A DNA stretch of 64,000 bases from Salegentibacter sp. R32 (GCF_008692195.1 NZ_RXOM01000009.1:1-64000); one strand, 5' to 3'. Shown: positions 33,055 through 42,401, counted from the first letter of the stretch. Made by a program: numbers and translations. Notes: generated by a model not told the origin, from the letters alone.

Positions 33055-33126
33055 TTAGATTACTTTTACGTAAATTATTCAATTCTAGGTTTATAGATTG
33101 TTCTTGGCAATGTCATAAAAGTATAT

Positions 33127-33158
33127 CGTCACCCAGAACCTGTTTCGGGGTCTCATCC
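33127..33158. repeat. REP-like short palindrome
   Basis: CGTCACCCAGAACCTGTTTC followed by GGGGTCTCAT forms an imperfect ACCCaGAA/TTTCgGGGT hairpin. It strongly resembles the GTCACCCTGAACTTGTTTCAGGGTCTC elements I recall as dispersed repeats in many bacteria. Only one copy is present here, in the gap between two convergent genes. Confidence 0.6.
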
Positions 33159-33241
33159 TCAAATCTTAGATGTTGAATATTATATGAGTTTCGTTGTTAA
33201 GTTCTGAATGAAAAAAATGAAGTTAGTTTCACAGAGGATCT

Positions 33242-33979
33242 TTAATTACTAACTTCTTGTTTTTTATCTTTTTTAAAGATAGGGATTAAATAAGAAATAG
33301 AATATCCCCAACCTACGCCAATACTACTGTCTTGATAAGTTCTGTGGAAACCGGGTGCGTAAAGTGTTTCAAAATCATCTAAGGATTTGTCACTTATATA
33401 AGATTTCAATTGTACGTGAGCACTGAGGAAAAGGTTATTTAGAACTTCGGTTTTTATTCCAAATTGAAGTTCAATCCAGCTTCCGGTCAATCCATCATAA
33501 TCCCGGTTTACTTCCCGAATATCCGGGTCAAAATAAGTATCGGTGGTATAAATTTTATATTTTTCCAAGGTGTGATTAAAGCTGGCGAAGCCATACCGAA
33601 GACCTACAAATAATTCATTTTGCATTCCTGCCCAATTGCTATAAGCGTTATAATTTCCACCAATTTTCGCATAGCTCCCTTTAGTGTTCACAATTAAGTT
33701 AGGCTCTTCATAAGTATAATCTTCGTTACCAATTTCGGCAGCTAAATAATAGTTCTTATAAATTCTAAAATCACCCTGAACTTCAAGTCCTCTATAATCA
33801 TCATCTGTAAAAGATCTTATTAATTTCACCATATCTATACCAAGCCTAAGCCCATATTTTTCTTTGAAAGAAATAATGGTGTCAATGGGTTCTTTGCTAG
33901 ATTCTTCTTCTTGGGCGAAAGAAGTAAAACTTAAGCACAAAAAACTAATGGTAAATATATAAATGGGTAGTTTGTTCAT
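33242..33979 (-). CDS. DUF6048 family outer-membrane-like protein
   Basis: A 245-residue exported protein with a signal peptide (IYIFTISFLCLSFTSFAQ) and a beta-barrel-like remainder: alternating aromatic strands such as YGLRLGIDMVKLIRSF, NELFVGLRYGFASFNHTL and GVGWGYSISYLIPIF. I recall this as DUF6048, encoded after rlmD and a DUF6452 gene in Flavobacteriaceae. Its function is unknown. Its start overlaps the end of the DUF6452 gene by 35 bases. Confidence 0.8.
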   Translation of the reverse strand: MNKLPIYIFTISFLCLSFTSFAQEEESSKEPIDTIISFKEKYGLRLGIDMVKLIRSFTDDDYRGLEVQGDFRIYKNYYLAAEIGNEDYTYEEPNLIVNTKGSYAKIGGNYNAYSNWAGMQNELFVGLRYGFASFNHTLEKYKIYTTDTYFDPDIREVNRDYDGLTGSWIELQFGIKTEVLNNLFLSAHVQLKSYISDKSLDDFETLYAPGFHRTYQDSSIGVGWGYSISYLIPIFKKDKKQEVSN

Positions 33980-34466
33980 CTAAAATATCGTTAGGTTGTT
34001 GTACTTCTATGTTTTTAATCCAGTTGCCGTTATCTTCTTCGCTAACTAGATCTGCATCAAAATCAGTAAATTCTGCTTTGTAACCACAAGCTCTACTTAC
34101 GTATTCTTCATTTACCGCATACGAAAACTGAATCTCATCTCCGTTCGTCGTGTAATCATCTTCTTCCTCTTCAGAAAGATCATAATTTCTGTAAAAGGTG
34201 TATGTTGTGAAATTTTGATCGGTTCTTAACGGAATTGAAATGGTATTTTTATTGGAGGTAGTTTCATCAAAATAAGCAATGGTATCCCCTTCAGCAACAA
34301 TATTCAACCTCCTTACATCTTTAGGTTGATCTATATCTTCAAAATTAAAAAACTCAATGACCAATTTTGGAGTGGTTTGAGTAGCTTCGGGACAAATATC
34401 GTCGCGTTGGCAACTGCTTATGCAGAGCAAGCAAACCAAAAAGCTGAGTGCTAAATATTTTTTCAT
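33945..34466 (-). CDS. DUF6452 family lipoprotein
   Basis: A 173-residue lipoprotein: the signal peptide ends in LCISSC (cysteine 19), followed by QRDDICPEATQTTPKLVIEF. Two further cysteines (DICPE and SRACGYK) could form a disulfide. I recall this family as DUF6452, always next to DUF6048 and rlmD. Its start overlaps the rlmD stop by four bases and its end overlaps the DUF6048 gene by 35, so the three genes are coupled. Confidence 0.8.
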   Translation of the reverse strand: MKKYLALSFLVCLLCISSCQRDDICPEATQTTPKLVIEFFNFEDIDQPKDVRRLNIVAEGDTIAYFDETTSNKNTISIPLRTDQNFTTYTFYRNYDLSEEEEDDYTTNGDEIQFSYAVNEEYVSRACGYKAEFTDFDADLVSEEDNGNWIKNIEVQQPNDILDEQTTHLYIYH

Positions 34467-35875
34467 TTTCTTAAATCTAATCGAACAACATTTTCTACGT
34501 GATGGGTCTGCGGAAACATATCTACCGGTTGCACTTTGCTTACTTCATAATATTCATCTAGCAAAGCCAGATCTCTTGCCTGTGTAGCCGAATTACAACT
34601 AACATATACGATTTTCTTGGGCAAAATGCTAATAATTTGTGCCACCACATCTTTGTGCATTCCGTCGCGAGGCGGATCGGTGATAATCACATCGGGTTGA
34701 CCGTGGGTGTTTATAAAATCTTGAGTAAACACTTTTTTCATATCGCCTGCAAAGAATTCAACGTTGGTAATGTTGTTTAATTGTGCATTTTTCTTGGCAT
34801 CTTCAATTGCTTCCGGCACGGCTTCAACCCCAATTACTTTTTTAGCTTGTTTAGCTACAAATTGCGCAATGGTTCCTGTTCCCGTGTAAAGATCGTAAAC
34901 TAAATCTTCTTCATCTAACTCGGCAAAATCACGGGTTATTTTATAAAGTTCATACGCTTGGGCAGAGTTGGTTTGGTAAAAAGACTTGGCATTTATTTTA
35001 AACTTTAAGCCTTCCATTTCTTCAAAAATGTGGTCTCTTCCTTTAAAACAAATTACTTCTTGATCGTAAATGGTATCATTTCCTTTTTCATTTACCACAT
35101 ATTGAAGCGATGTGATCTCCGGGAATCGTTCAGCAATAAAATTCAGCAATAATTCACGTTGTTCTTTGGCTTCATAAAAGAACTGAACCAATACCATAAT
35201 CTCTCCGGTAGAAGAAGTTCTAATCATTAACGTGCGGAGTAAACCTTCTTGATTTCGGGCATTAAAAAACGGAATATCATTTTTGGTAGCAAAATCCCGA
35301 ATTTCATTTCTAATGGCGTTACTGGGATCTTCCTGCAAATGACATTTTTTTATGTTCAGGATTTTGTCCCACATCCCGGGAATATGAAAACCCAGTGCAT
35401 TTTTATCTTCAATATCTTCACCGCTATTAATTTCATCTAGGGTTAGCCAGCGACTATCGCTAAAAGAAAATTCCATTTTGTTTCTGTAGAAGTAAATATT
35501 TTCACTTCCTGAAATAGGGTTGGTTTCCGGTAATTCAATTTTCCCTAACCTGCGAAGGTTATTCTCAACTTCTTGCTGTTTGTAAAAAAGCTGATGTTTA
35601 TAATCCATATTTTGCCATTTGCAACCTCCACAGGTTCCAAAATGTTGGCAAACGGGTTCGGTTCTTTTCTCAGAATAAGAAATATAGTTGGTTACCTTAC
35701 CATGGTAATACGATTTTCTCTTTTTATAAGTCTGAATATCTGCAACATCCCCGGGAACTGCATTATCTATAAATACCACTTTGCCATCTGGAGCTTTGGC
35801 AATTGCCTTTCCTTTTGCTCCTGCATCGGTTACTTCTAACTCGTGAAATACTTTCTTTTTATTTTTTCTCGCCAT
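34463..35875 (-). CDS. rlmD: 23S rRNA (uracil(1939)-C5)-methyltransferase
   Basis: A 470-residue RNA methyltransferase of the RumA/TrmA group. It has an N-terminal TRAM domain (about 1-65), the iron-sulfur cysteines in PVCQHFGTCGGCKWQNM, SAM motif VYDLYTGTGTIAQFVA, DPPRDGMHKDV and the catalytic cysteine in VYVSCNSATQARDLALL. It heads the rlmD-DUF6452-DUF6048 operon. Some relatives modify U747 instead, so the target site is inferred. Confidence 0.92.
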   Translation of the reverse strand: MARKNKKKVFHELEVTDAGAKGKAIAKAPDGKVVFIDNAVPGDVADIQTYKKRKSYYHGKVTNYISYSEKRTEPVCQHFGTCGGCKWQNMDYKHQLFYKQQEVENNLRRLGKIELPETNPISGSENIYFYRNKMEFSFSDSRWLTLDEINSGEDIEDKNALGFHIPGMWDKILNIKKCHLQEDPSNAIRNEIRDFATKNDIPFFNARNQEGLLRTLMIRTSSTGEIMVLVQFFYEAKEQRELLLNFIAERFPEITSLQYVVNEKGNDTIYDQEVICFKGRDHIFEEMEGLKFKINAKSFYQTNSAQAYELYKITRDFAELDEEDLVYDLYTGTGTIAQFVAKQAKKVIGVEAVPEAIEDAKKNAQLNNITNVEFFAGDMKKVFTQDFINTHGQPDVIITDPPRDGMHKDVVAQIISILPKKIVYVSCNSATQARDLALLDEYYEVSKVQPVDMFPQTHHVENVVRLDLRK

Positions 35876-36016
35876 AGCTGCAAAAGTAACAAGATTTTAT
35901 AAGTTGAAGAGTTTAGATTTCAACAAAGATTTCTTATTTTGCCAACAAGCGTAAATGGGATGATTTCTCTCCCAAAAGAAGGAATCGTAGAAGTAAAATT
36001 GAAAAAGAAAAAACCA

Positions 36017-37267
36017 ATGTCAGTTGTAGAAATTTCTTCTTCGGAAGAAGCCATTAAATTAGAAGATAAATACGGAGCTCATAACTATCACCCACTTCCT
36101 GCAGTGTTAAGCCGAGGAGAAGGTGTTTTTATGTGGGATGTAGAAGGAAAAAAATATTACGATTTTTTAGCTGCTTATTCTGCGGTAAATCAAGGACATT
36201 GTCATCCTAAGATTGTAGATGCAATGAAAAAGCAAGCGGAAACTTTGTCGTTAACCTCTAGGGCATTTCATAACGATATGCTAGGAAAGTTCGAGAAGTT
36301 TGCTTGTGAATATTTTGGTTTTGATAAGTTGTTGCCTATGAATACCGGTGCAGAAGCGGTAGAAACAGCTATTAAAATCTGTAGAAAATGGGCTTACGAG
36401 AAAAAAGAAATTAGAGAAACAGAAGCACAGATAATTGTTTGTGAAAATAATTTCCACGGAAGAACGACTACTATTATTTCGTTTAGTAATGATGAAGATG
36501 CCCGTAAAAATTTTGGTCCGTACACACCGGGATTCTTAAAAATACCTTACGATAATACAGAAGCTTTAGAAAAAGCGTTAGAAGAAAACGATAATATTGC
36601 CGGATTTTTGGTAGAGCCTATTCAAGGGGAAGCAGGAGTTTATGTACCTTCTGAAGGTTATTTAAAACGTGCTAAAGAACTTTGTAAAAAACACAATGTA
36701 CTTTTTATCGCTGATGAAATCCAAAGTGGTATTGCTAGAACAGGAAAACTTTTAGCGGTAGATCACGAAGAGGTTAAACCTGATATGATTACTTTAGGAA
36801 AAGCAATCTCTGGTGGTGTTTATCCGGTTTCTGCGGTGTTAGCGAATGATGAAGTGATGGGAGTGATTAAACCTGGTCAGCATGGGTCAACGTTTGGAGG
36901 GAATCCTGTAGCGGCGGCTGTTGCTATTGCTTCTTTAGAAGTAGTAAGAGATGAAAAATTAGCTGAAAATTCTGAAAAGCTAGGAAATTTATTCCGGAGG
37001 GAATTGAACGACTATATTCGAAATTCTAAAATAGTTGATCGTGTTAGAGGAAAAGGTTTAATGAACGCGATTATCATTAACGATACCGAAGATAGCTCGA
37101 CGGCTTGGGATATTTGTGTGGCTTTAAAAGAAAATGGACTTTTAGCAAAACCAACCCATGGGAATATTATTAGATTCACGCCACCTTTAGTAATTACGGA
37201 AGAGCAAATCATGGATTGTGTTTCTATTATTACTAAAACTTTAGAGACTTTTGAAGATAAAATTTAA
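36017..37267 (+). CDS. rocD: ornithine--oxo-acid aminotransferase
   Basis: A PLP enzyme converting ornithine and 2-oxoglutarate to glutamate semialdehyde and glutamate (416 residues). It shows EKYGAHNYHP-type start (DKYGAHNYHPLPAVLSRGEG), FLAAYSAVNQGHCHPKI, the cofactor region NTGAEAVETAIK, ADEIQSGIARTG and the lysine in TLGKAISGG. I chose the ATG at 36017. An open frame reaches back to a TTG at 35939, but its extra 26 residues are lysine-rich and lie over a likely promoter (TTATTTTG at 35934). Confidence 0.93.
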   Translation: MSVVEISSSEEAIKLEDKYGAHNYHPLPAVLSRGEGVFMWDVEGKKYYDFLAAYSAVNQGHCHPKIVDAMKKQAETLSLTSRAFHNDMLGKFEKFACEYFGFDKLLPMNTGAEAVETAIKICRKWAYEKKEIRETEAQIIVCENNFHGRTTTIISFSNDEDARKNFGPYTPGFLKIPYDNTEALEKALEENDNIAGFLVEPIQGEAGVYVPSEGYLKRAKELCKKHNVLFIADEIQSGIARTGKLLAVDHEEVKPDMITLGKAISGGVYPVSAVLANDEVMGVIKPGQHGSTFGGNPVAAAVAIASLEVVRDEKLAENSEKLGNLFRRELNDYIRNSKIVDRVRGKGLMNAIIINDTEDSSTAWDICVALKENGLLAKPTHGNIIRFTPPLVITEEQIMDCVSIITKTLETFEDKI

Positions 37268-37292
37268 CATTTATATCTATAGGTTGTATAAT

Positions 37293-37300
37293 TAGTTTTG
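37293..37300 (+). promoter_or_regulatory. -7 promoter box upstream of the Cys-rich secreted protein gene
   Basis: TAGTTTTG fits TAnnTTTG and lies 38 bases upstream of the start codon at 37338. Confidence 0.55.
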
Positions 37301-37337
37301 TAGTTTTAGAGTATATCAATCTAAAATTTATTAAAAA

Positions 37338-37775
37338 ATGAAAAAAATTTATTTAACCTTATTGATCGCAGTTTGTTTTGTTTTTACTACTAGGGCTGGA
37401 GAAAACATATCATTTAATAATGAGGATGAATGTTGGATCGAATGTGAACTTCCTGCTGGATGGCCAATAAATGGTTGCAGGGATTTCGAAGTAGGGATTA
37501 ACGTAGGTGTGTTTAGTGTGACTACTACTATTAGACATTGTTGTCACAATGGTGCCTGTATTACTATAGATTTAATAGGTCCTTTTATGCCTTTAGAAGA
37601 AGCCTCTGATGAAGAGTTGTTTCCTGGTTTAGTTGAAATTGAAGGTATAGGAGAGGTCGAGCTGGTAACAGATGATGGACGTTTAGAGTATTATAGGGTA
37701 ATGAGTGGAGAATATTATGTTACTGAAGAGTATGAGATTAGAGGAGGATTACGTTTTGAAAGACTAGAAAGATAG
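37338..37775 (+). CDS. cysteine-rich secreted hypothetical protein
   Basis: A 145-residue exported protein with a signal peptide (KKIYLTLLIAVCFVFTTRAG). I recognise no family. The mature N-terminal half holds six cysteines (CWIEC, GCRD, HCCHNGAC) suggesting disulfides or metal binding, while the C-terminal half is acidic and ends in a tyrosine-rich, arginine-tailed segment. It is flanked by its own promoter box and a strong terminator, so it is a single-gene unit. Confidence 0.6.
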   Translation: MKKIYLTLLIAVCFVFTTRAGENISFNNEDECWIECELPAGWPINGCRDFEVGINVGVFSVTTTIRHCCHNGACITIDLIGPFMPLEEASDEELFPGLVEIEGIGEVELVTDDGRLEYYRVMSGEYYVTEEYEIRGGLRFERLER

Positions 37776-37796
37776 AATTATTTTTTAAACGAGTAT

Positions 37797-37839
37797 TAAA
37801 AAAAAGACGCCATCATAATTATGATGGCGTCTTTTTTTA
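37797..37839. terminator. bidirectional intrinsic terminator
   Basis: AAAAAGACGCCATCATAA and TTATGATGGCGTCTTTTT form a nearly perfect long stem with A and T runs on either side. It can terminate both the plus-strand secreted-protein gene and the convergent membrane-protein gene at 37882. Confidence 0.9.
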
Positions 37840-37881
37840 GAATTTTAGAAATGGTTAAGTTATATGTTGAAAATTTATCTT

Positions 37882-38223
37882 TCATTTATATGTTCCGCTT
37901 CCATATTGTCTTTGTATATCTTCCATATATTCGTAGTAACCATCAACTCCACCTAAAACTATAATTGAACCAATTATTAGGAGTAAGGTTAATATGCCAA
38001 GTATTAAACCTATAATGGCAATAATCCTAGCGGTTTTTACTTGACTGTAATTGTCATAATTTTCTGGGTTTTCTTGAAAGGTTTTTTTATCCTTATTAGC
38101 TAAATACATTGCAATACCTGAAAGTAATATCCCGCCGAATCCCCAAGAAAAGCAGCAGGCTATAAAAGAAATTATTCCTAAAATAAGGGAAATGGTAGCG
38201 TTAGGTAATTTTTGTTTTTCCAT
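37882..38223 (-). CDS. CCC-motif / DUF4190-like membrane protein
   Basis: A 113-residue protein with two pairs of hydrophobic segments. The first (ISLILGIISFIACCFSWGFGGILLSGIAMYLA) contains adjacent cysteines, and the second is IIAIIGLILGILTLLLIIGSII. Between them is a loop with NPENYDNYSQVKTAR. This is the layout of small 'CCC motif' DUF4190-type proteins, which in Bacteroidota are often encoded beside DUF2752 proteins, as here. Function is unknown. Confidence 0.8.
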   Translation of the reverse strand: MEKQKLPNATISLILGIISFIACCFSWGFGGILLSGIAMYLANKDKKTFQENPENYDNYSQVKTARIIAIIGLILGILTLLLIIGSIIVLGGVDGYYEYMEDIQRQYGSGTYK

Positions 38224-38261
38224 ATGAGTTATTATTGATTAGAAAATCAAATATAATAAAA

Positions 38262-38537
38262 TTAGAAAAGCATTTTAATGGCGTAGCTAATTAAAATTGT
38301 TGCTACACTTATAGCTCCGGTAATATTTAAAATTTTAGAATAATATTTAAGTGGAAAAAATAGGTTAATAAGCAAGGTTAAACCTAAAATAGCCAGCGGA
38401 TAGATAGCAGGGTACATAAAAAAAGCTTCGGTGAATTCTCCTTTTAGGAGAAGTACCAAAGCTCTTTGTCCTCCACATCCCGGACAATCAAAACCAAATA
38501 GTTTTTTATTTAAGCACGGGAGCATGTATTTTTCCAT
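38262..38537 (-). CDS. DUF2752 family membrane protein
   Basis: A 91-residue membrane protein with the DUF2752 signature CPGCGGQRA near residues 18-26 and a second part with two or three membrane helices. The family is widespread and uncharacterised; the cysteines may bind metal or form a disulfide. It is encoded 38 bases upstream of the CCC-motif protein and 2 bases after the T9SS surface-protein gene. Confidence 0.88.
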   Translation of the reverse strand: MEKYMLPCLNKKLFGFDCPGCGGQRALVLLLKGEFTEAFFMYPAIYPLAILGLTLLINLFFPLKYYSKILNITGAISVATILISYAIKMLF

Positions 38538-38539
38538 AA

Positions 38540-40438
38540 TTAGCCTCTGTTTAAAATGCTAATTTTTTTAGTGGTAATAATATTATCATTTGTTACAATT
38601 CTAACAACATATACAGCTTCAGCTAAGTTAGCTGTAGAAAAGGTATATCTATTGTTAGCTCCTACGTTAATGTTATTAATGATTTGTTTTCCTGAAATAT
38701 CAAAAACGCTCACATTTTTAATATCTATTCCTTTAGGGTTTAAGATCTCTAATTGAGCTAATTTGTTATTTTGAAAAACAGTAAAGCTTTCTGCAATCTC
38801 ATCAGCTACTGCTAAATTATCTTCATCGTCCTGAAAAGTAATTTCAAATCTTTCAGAATAATTTCCTGCTGGAAGAGTGATATAAAAATAATCTTCTTTT
38901 ATAGAGTGATATTCACCAGTATCCTTATCGTAAAGATAAACATTTTCAGTATCGAAGTTTTCAAAATTATTTACGTTAATAGCTAAATCTTTTTGGGAAG
39001 ATAAATTTAAATACAGGGGTAATCTGTCTTCGATATTAAATGGACGAACGTCAATCACATAATTTTTTGTATCCAATAAAAAACCAGCATCTGCACTAAT
39101 ATTGTCAAAATTTAAAGCATCTCTAGCTGCATCTACACCAGTTGTAGCATTATCATCAAAAGCCAGAGCTATTTGTCTAGTGTAATCGTCATCAAAGGCT
39201 ATGTTAAATCTTATTTTAGGGATTAAATTTTCTTCCTCTATAGTCGTCGTAGCATTAGACTGATTTGCTGCATTAGTACTTCTTCCAAATACAGATTCAT
39301 TAGCAGCAGCTTCTTCTACATATTCACGGTGAGTATTTTTAAATTGAATGTCAACAACAGTACCACTAGAAGGTGCTTGTACAAAAAATCCTTGACCAAT
39401 TGCTAAATATCTGCGGTATTGTTTATCATCTAACTCTTGTAGTTCTCCAGAACCATCCACCGGTTCTCCATTAACAGTATAATTATAAAATGTTGGTCGC
39501 GTAAATATTCCAATAGAAGAACAATCATTATCAGGAGAGTAAGTAGCATATCCTCCCACATAATCTGCAATGTTATGAGAGTTTACAGATGGATCACTAT
39601 CCCAAAAATACGCAATTCCTGTAGTAGCATTTCTTCTTGATACATTTCCAGAAGTACAGCCAGCATCAACAGTACCAGTTCCTGAATTTTCAAGTAGAAA
39701 ATAATTTAAATTTATAGCTGATGGGTAAGGATTTCCTACCAAAATAACATCATCTACTCCTCCCACAGGAACAGTAATTAAACCATCGTTAGGTCTTCCT
39801 CTAAAATCATAACGTTGACTACTTCCTGGGTTATTTTCAACTCCATCAATAGAAGTATTATCGGTGCCATTTACACCTTTCATGGTAAAACCTTCCCCAG
39901 CATTAATACTTTCTGCAGTTCCAACTTGAGACCAACTAGCGTAGCCTCCGCCAGAACTTGCATATTTATAAATCCAGTAGGAAGCAATATTTAATATGCC
40001 TCCATTAGCAGTAGAACCAGTATATCCACTTATCATATTAGCGGTATTACTTAAAAGTGCAGAAGTAGGGGCGCCTAGAGAAGCTACAGAAAATTGTAGA
40101 TTACCGTCAGTTGTTCCCGAACCTGGATTAGTTACGGGACTAGACCAGTAATTGTAGGCGTAAGCGTTTGTTGTACCTTCTTGAAAGACAGAGATATTTC
40201 CAGTTCCTGAATTAAGGGAAGCATCTGCTCTACCCTGAAGTAGTTGCCCTTCGTTTCTTAAATAGATATTGGCAATACCGGTATTGGTATTTTCAGAAAG
40301 GGTAATATCATCATCAACATAAAGAACTGTCCCTTTTACATACATATAATTATCTGCGTCTGTACTAGGCCTAACCGACAATTGAGCAAAACTTGCCGCC
40401 GCCACGAAAAATAATAAATAAGAGTAAACCTTTTTCAT
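38540..40438 (-). CDS. large secreted protein with T9SS type A sorting domain
   Basis: About 632 residues from the ATG at 40438 (KKVYSYLLFFVAAASFAQLS signal peptide). A second ATG two codons upstream is equally possible, and the open frame further upstream is AT-rich leader. The body is rich in N, G, S, T and Y, with repeated descriptions of beta structure (LRNEGQLLQGRADASLNSGT). The last 75 residues (ESFTVFQNNKLAQLEI to ITTKKISILNRG) are a type IX secretion sorting domain. It is probably an adhesin or surface-exposed protein. Confidence 0.8.
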   Translation of the reverse strand: MKKVYSYLLFFVAAASFAQLSVRPSTDADNYMYVKGTVLYVDDDITLSENTNTGIANIYLRNEGQLLQGRADASLNSGTGNISVFQEGTTNAYAYNYWSSPVTNPGSGTTDGNLQFSVASLGAPTSALLSNTANMISGYTGSTANGGILNIASYWIYKYASSGGGYASWSQVGTAESINAGEGFTMKGVNGTDNTSIDGVENNPGSSQRYDFRGRPNDGLITVPVGGVDDVILVGNPYPSAINLNYFLLENSGTGTVDAGCTSGNVSRRNATTGIAYFWDSDPSVNSHNIADYVGGYATYSPDNDCSSIGIFTRPTFYNYTVNGEPVDGSGELQELDDKQYRRYLAIGQGFFVQAPSSGTVVDIQFKNTHREYVEEAAANESVFGRSTNAANQSNATTTIEEENLIPKIRFNIAFDDDYTRQIALAFDDNATTGVDAARDALNFDNISADAGFLLDTKNYVIDVRPFNIEDRLPLYLNLSSQKDLAINVNNFENFDTENVYLYDKDTGEYHSIKEDYFYITLPAGNYSERFEITFQDDEDNLAVADEIAESFTVFQNNKLAQLEILNPKGIDIKNVSVFDISGKQIINNINVGANNRYTFSTANLAEAVYVVRIVTNDNIITTKKISILNRG

Positions 40439-40541
40439 CTGCATAATTTTTACACAAAAATAATACTTTTGTATAGAAAAATACAAAAAAACACTGAATA
40501 TAAGTTTTTTATAACGTTTTAATTTTGTAATGAAGTAAATA

Positions 40542-40745
40542 ATGAACACAAAAAAGCAGCTTTTTTCTACTTTATTTATTCTTATAGGTGCTGTGCTATT
40601 AGTCTATGGGATGATAGTAGAAAATACAAATGTATATATTAAAGTTATTGGTATAATTATTTTAATGTTTGGGCTTTACAGCTCTACAAAAGTTTGGGTA
40701 GAAGACAATAAACAAGACAAGGAGAATGATGATAATGAAGTTTAA
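40542..40745 (+). CDS. small two-helix membrane protein
   Basis: A 67-residue protein with two hydrophobic helices (FSTLFILIGAVLLVYGMIV and IKVIGIIILMFGLYSS) and a strongly charged tail (EDNKQDKENDDNEV). No family is recognised. Its 3' end overlaps the start of the Smr-domain gene, so the two are cotranscribed and probably coupled. It is transcribed divergently from the T9SS protein gene. Confidence 0.65.
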   Translation: MNTKKQLFSTLFILIGAVLLVYGMIVENTNVYIKVIGIIILMFGLYSSTKVWVEDNKQDKENDDNEV

Positions 40746-41277
40746 AAAAGGTGATATTGTAGAGGTGTTGGATGATAGCATTCGAGGAGAAGTGGTAAAG
40801 ACTGAAGATGCAAAAGTTATCATAAAAACCGAAGATGATTTTGAGATGATCTTTACCAACAATGAGCTCGTCAAAGTTTCCGGTGAAAATGAAATTAAAG
40901 TAGAAACGGATGAGTTAATGGAAGCACTTTCAGAAAAAACAATTAAGAAGAGAGTAATTCCAAAATCAACAAAAAAGCAAAAATCTATTCCTCCAATGGA
41001 AGTAGATTTGCATATACATAATTTAACAGACAGGGCAAAGCGAATGTCTAATTTTGAAATGCTTAACCTACAATTAGATACCGCTAGGAGTCAGTTGGAA
41101 TTTGCTATTAAAAAGAGAATTCAAAAAATTGTTTTTATTCACGGAGTGGGCGAAGGTGTTTTAAAAGCCGAACTGGAGACCCTGTTTAGCAGGTATGAAA
41201 ATGTAAAATTTTATGATGCTGATTTCCGTCAATACGGAGTAGGAGCCACAGAGGTTTACATTCTTCAGAATTACTAA
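40735..41277 (+). CDS. Smr/MutS2-C domain protein
   Basis: About 180 residues. The N-terminal part (KFKKGDIVEVLDDSIRGEVV) is a KOW/SH3-like fold. The C-terminal Smr domain (about 90-180) shows VDLHIHNL, IVFIHGVGEGVLKAEL and GVGATEVYIL, the LDLHG and HGxGxGxL motifs of DNA- or RNA-nicking Smr proteins. I chose the ATG at 40735, nine bases after an AGGAG; ATGs at 40726 and 40729 are in frame but give an unusual MMIM start. Confidence 0.85.
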   Translation: MKFKKGDIVEVLDDSIRGEVVKTEDAKVIIKTEDDFEMIFTNNELVKVSGENEIKVETDELMEALSEKTIKKRVIPKSTKKQKSIPPMEVDLHIHNLTDRAKRMSNFEMLNLQLDTARSQLEFAIKKRIQKIVFIHGVGEGVLKAELETLFSRYENVKFYDADFRQYGVGATEVYILQNY

Positions 41278-41286
41278 TTATGAAAA

Positions 41287-42327
41287 TTATTCTAGTTCAA
41301 CCTCTAAAACTTGATTTACACCTACTTCGAACCTTCCTAACTCCAAAGTTTCCAATGTAATTTGTTCATCAGAATTAGTACTGTTTAAAGTGATATTTCT
41401 GGCAATAACAATGGTTCTAAAACGTCTTGAAATTTCGTTATCCCTTAAATCTTCTAGTAGGGGTTCAATAGATTCAACGTTATCGGGGTCAAGAAAATTA
41501 GGAATCCCGTCTTCATCTGTATCATCATCTTGTGGATTTAAAATAGGCTCGTCATTTTCGTTTAATTCATCCCTTGCGTTTAAATCTTCGTTTCTTGTTG
41601 GCGTCCCATCTCCATCATCATCATCATCTAAATAATTGAGGATTCCATCTTGGTCGGTATCAGCAAGACCGGTAATAGGGTCTGCCGGAGTTTGTATATC
41701 TTCAGCATTCAATTCATTTATGGTTAATACATTATCATTATCATCATCGGTATCTAAAAAGTTAGGAATACCATCACCATCTGTATCATAATTTTCATCT
41801 GCAGGGTCTGTAGCTTCGTAAGGCCCATTATAATTATCGGGAGCATTTATTAGAGTAGGAACACCGTCTTCATCATCTTGTTCAATGATCCTAATACCAA
41901 ATTCTACAGAACCTCCATTAGCACTAACATATTCTTGGTTAACTTGTGGGGAACTCGGCGGGATGCTCTGGCAAAAATAATCTGAAGGGATATCATTGTT
42001 ATACCTTCTGTAAATAATTTTGTTAGTGTTTGATAAATTTACAGTAACGGTAGAGTCCTCTACTAAGCTCCCATTTTCATCTAATATTCTTAGAAAAGTT
42101 CCGCTGAAGCCGTTTCGTGTAAAAGTAAAAGCAATAGTTTCGCGAGTTTCATTATTAATATTATAAATAATTGCAGTTTCATTCTCAGAATCAGGATCTA
42201 AATCGCCGCTACAGGAAGTTAATTGAGTTTCATTGTCATAATCAAAAGTAGTGACAATAATATCTCCATCATCACACGCACTTAATAGAAAAATTCCAAT
42301 AAAAAGAATCGATAAATTTTTAATCAT
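41287..42327 (-). CDS. lipoprotein with calcium-binding D-x-D-x-D-G repeats
   Basis: A lipoprotein of about 346 residues: IKNLSILFIGIFLLSAC is a clear lipobox, so I place the start at 42327 and not at the ATG six codons earlier. Residues about 180-290 contain thrombospondin type-3-like repeats (DTDGDGIPNFLDTDDDND, DTDQDGILNYLDDDDDGD, DTDEDGIPNFLD), which bind calcium in homologues. It is probably exposed at the outer membrane; the role is unknown. Confidence 0.8.
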   Translation of the reverse strand: MIKNLSILFIGIFLLSACDDGDIIVTTFDYDNETQLTSCSGDLDPDSENETAIIYNINNETRETIAFTFTRNGFSGTFLRILDENGSLVEDSTVTVNLSNTNKIIYRRYNNDIPSDYFCQSIPPSSPQVNQEYVSANGGSVEFGIRIIEQDDEDGVPTLINAPDNYNGPYEATDPADENYDTDGDGIPNFLDTDDDNDNVLTINELNAEDIQTPADPITGLADTDQDGILNYLDDDDDGDGTPTRNEDLNARDELNENDEPILNPQDDDTDEDGIPNFLDPDNVESIEPLLEDLRDNEISRRFRTIVIARNITLNSTNSDEQITLETLELGRFEVGVNQVLEVELE

Positions 42328-42401
42328 TGCTACAATTTTCAACAAAAATAATTGAATTACGTATTTATAACGCTTCCTACTTAAAATAATTTTAAAAGTT
42401 T

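Noticed and set aside
35939-36016. Earlier TTG start for ornithine aminotransferase
   Set aside because: The extension is lysine-rich, not family-like, and the TTG lies within a probable promoter -7 box.
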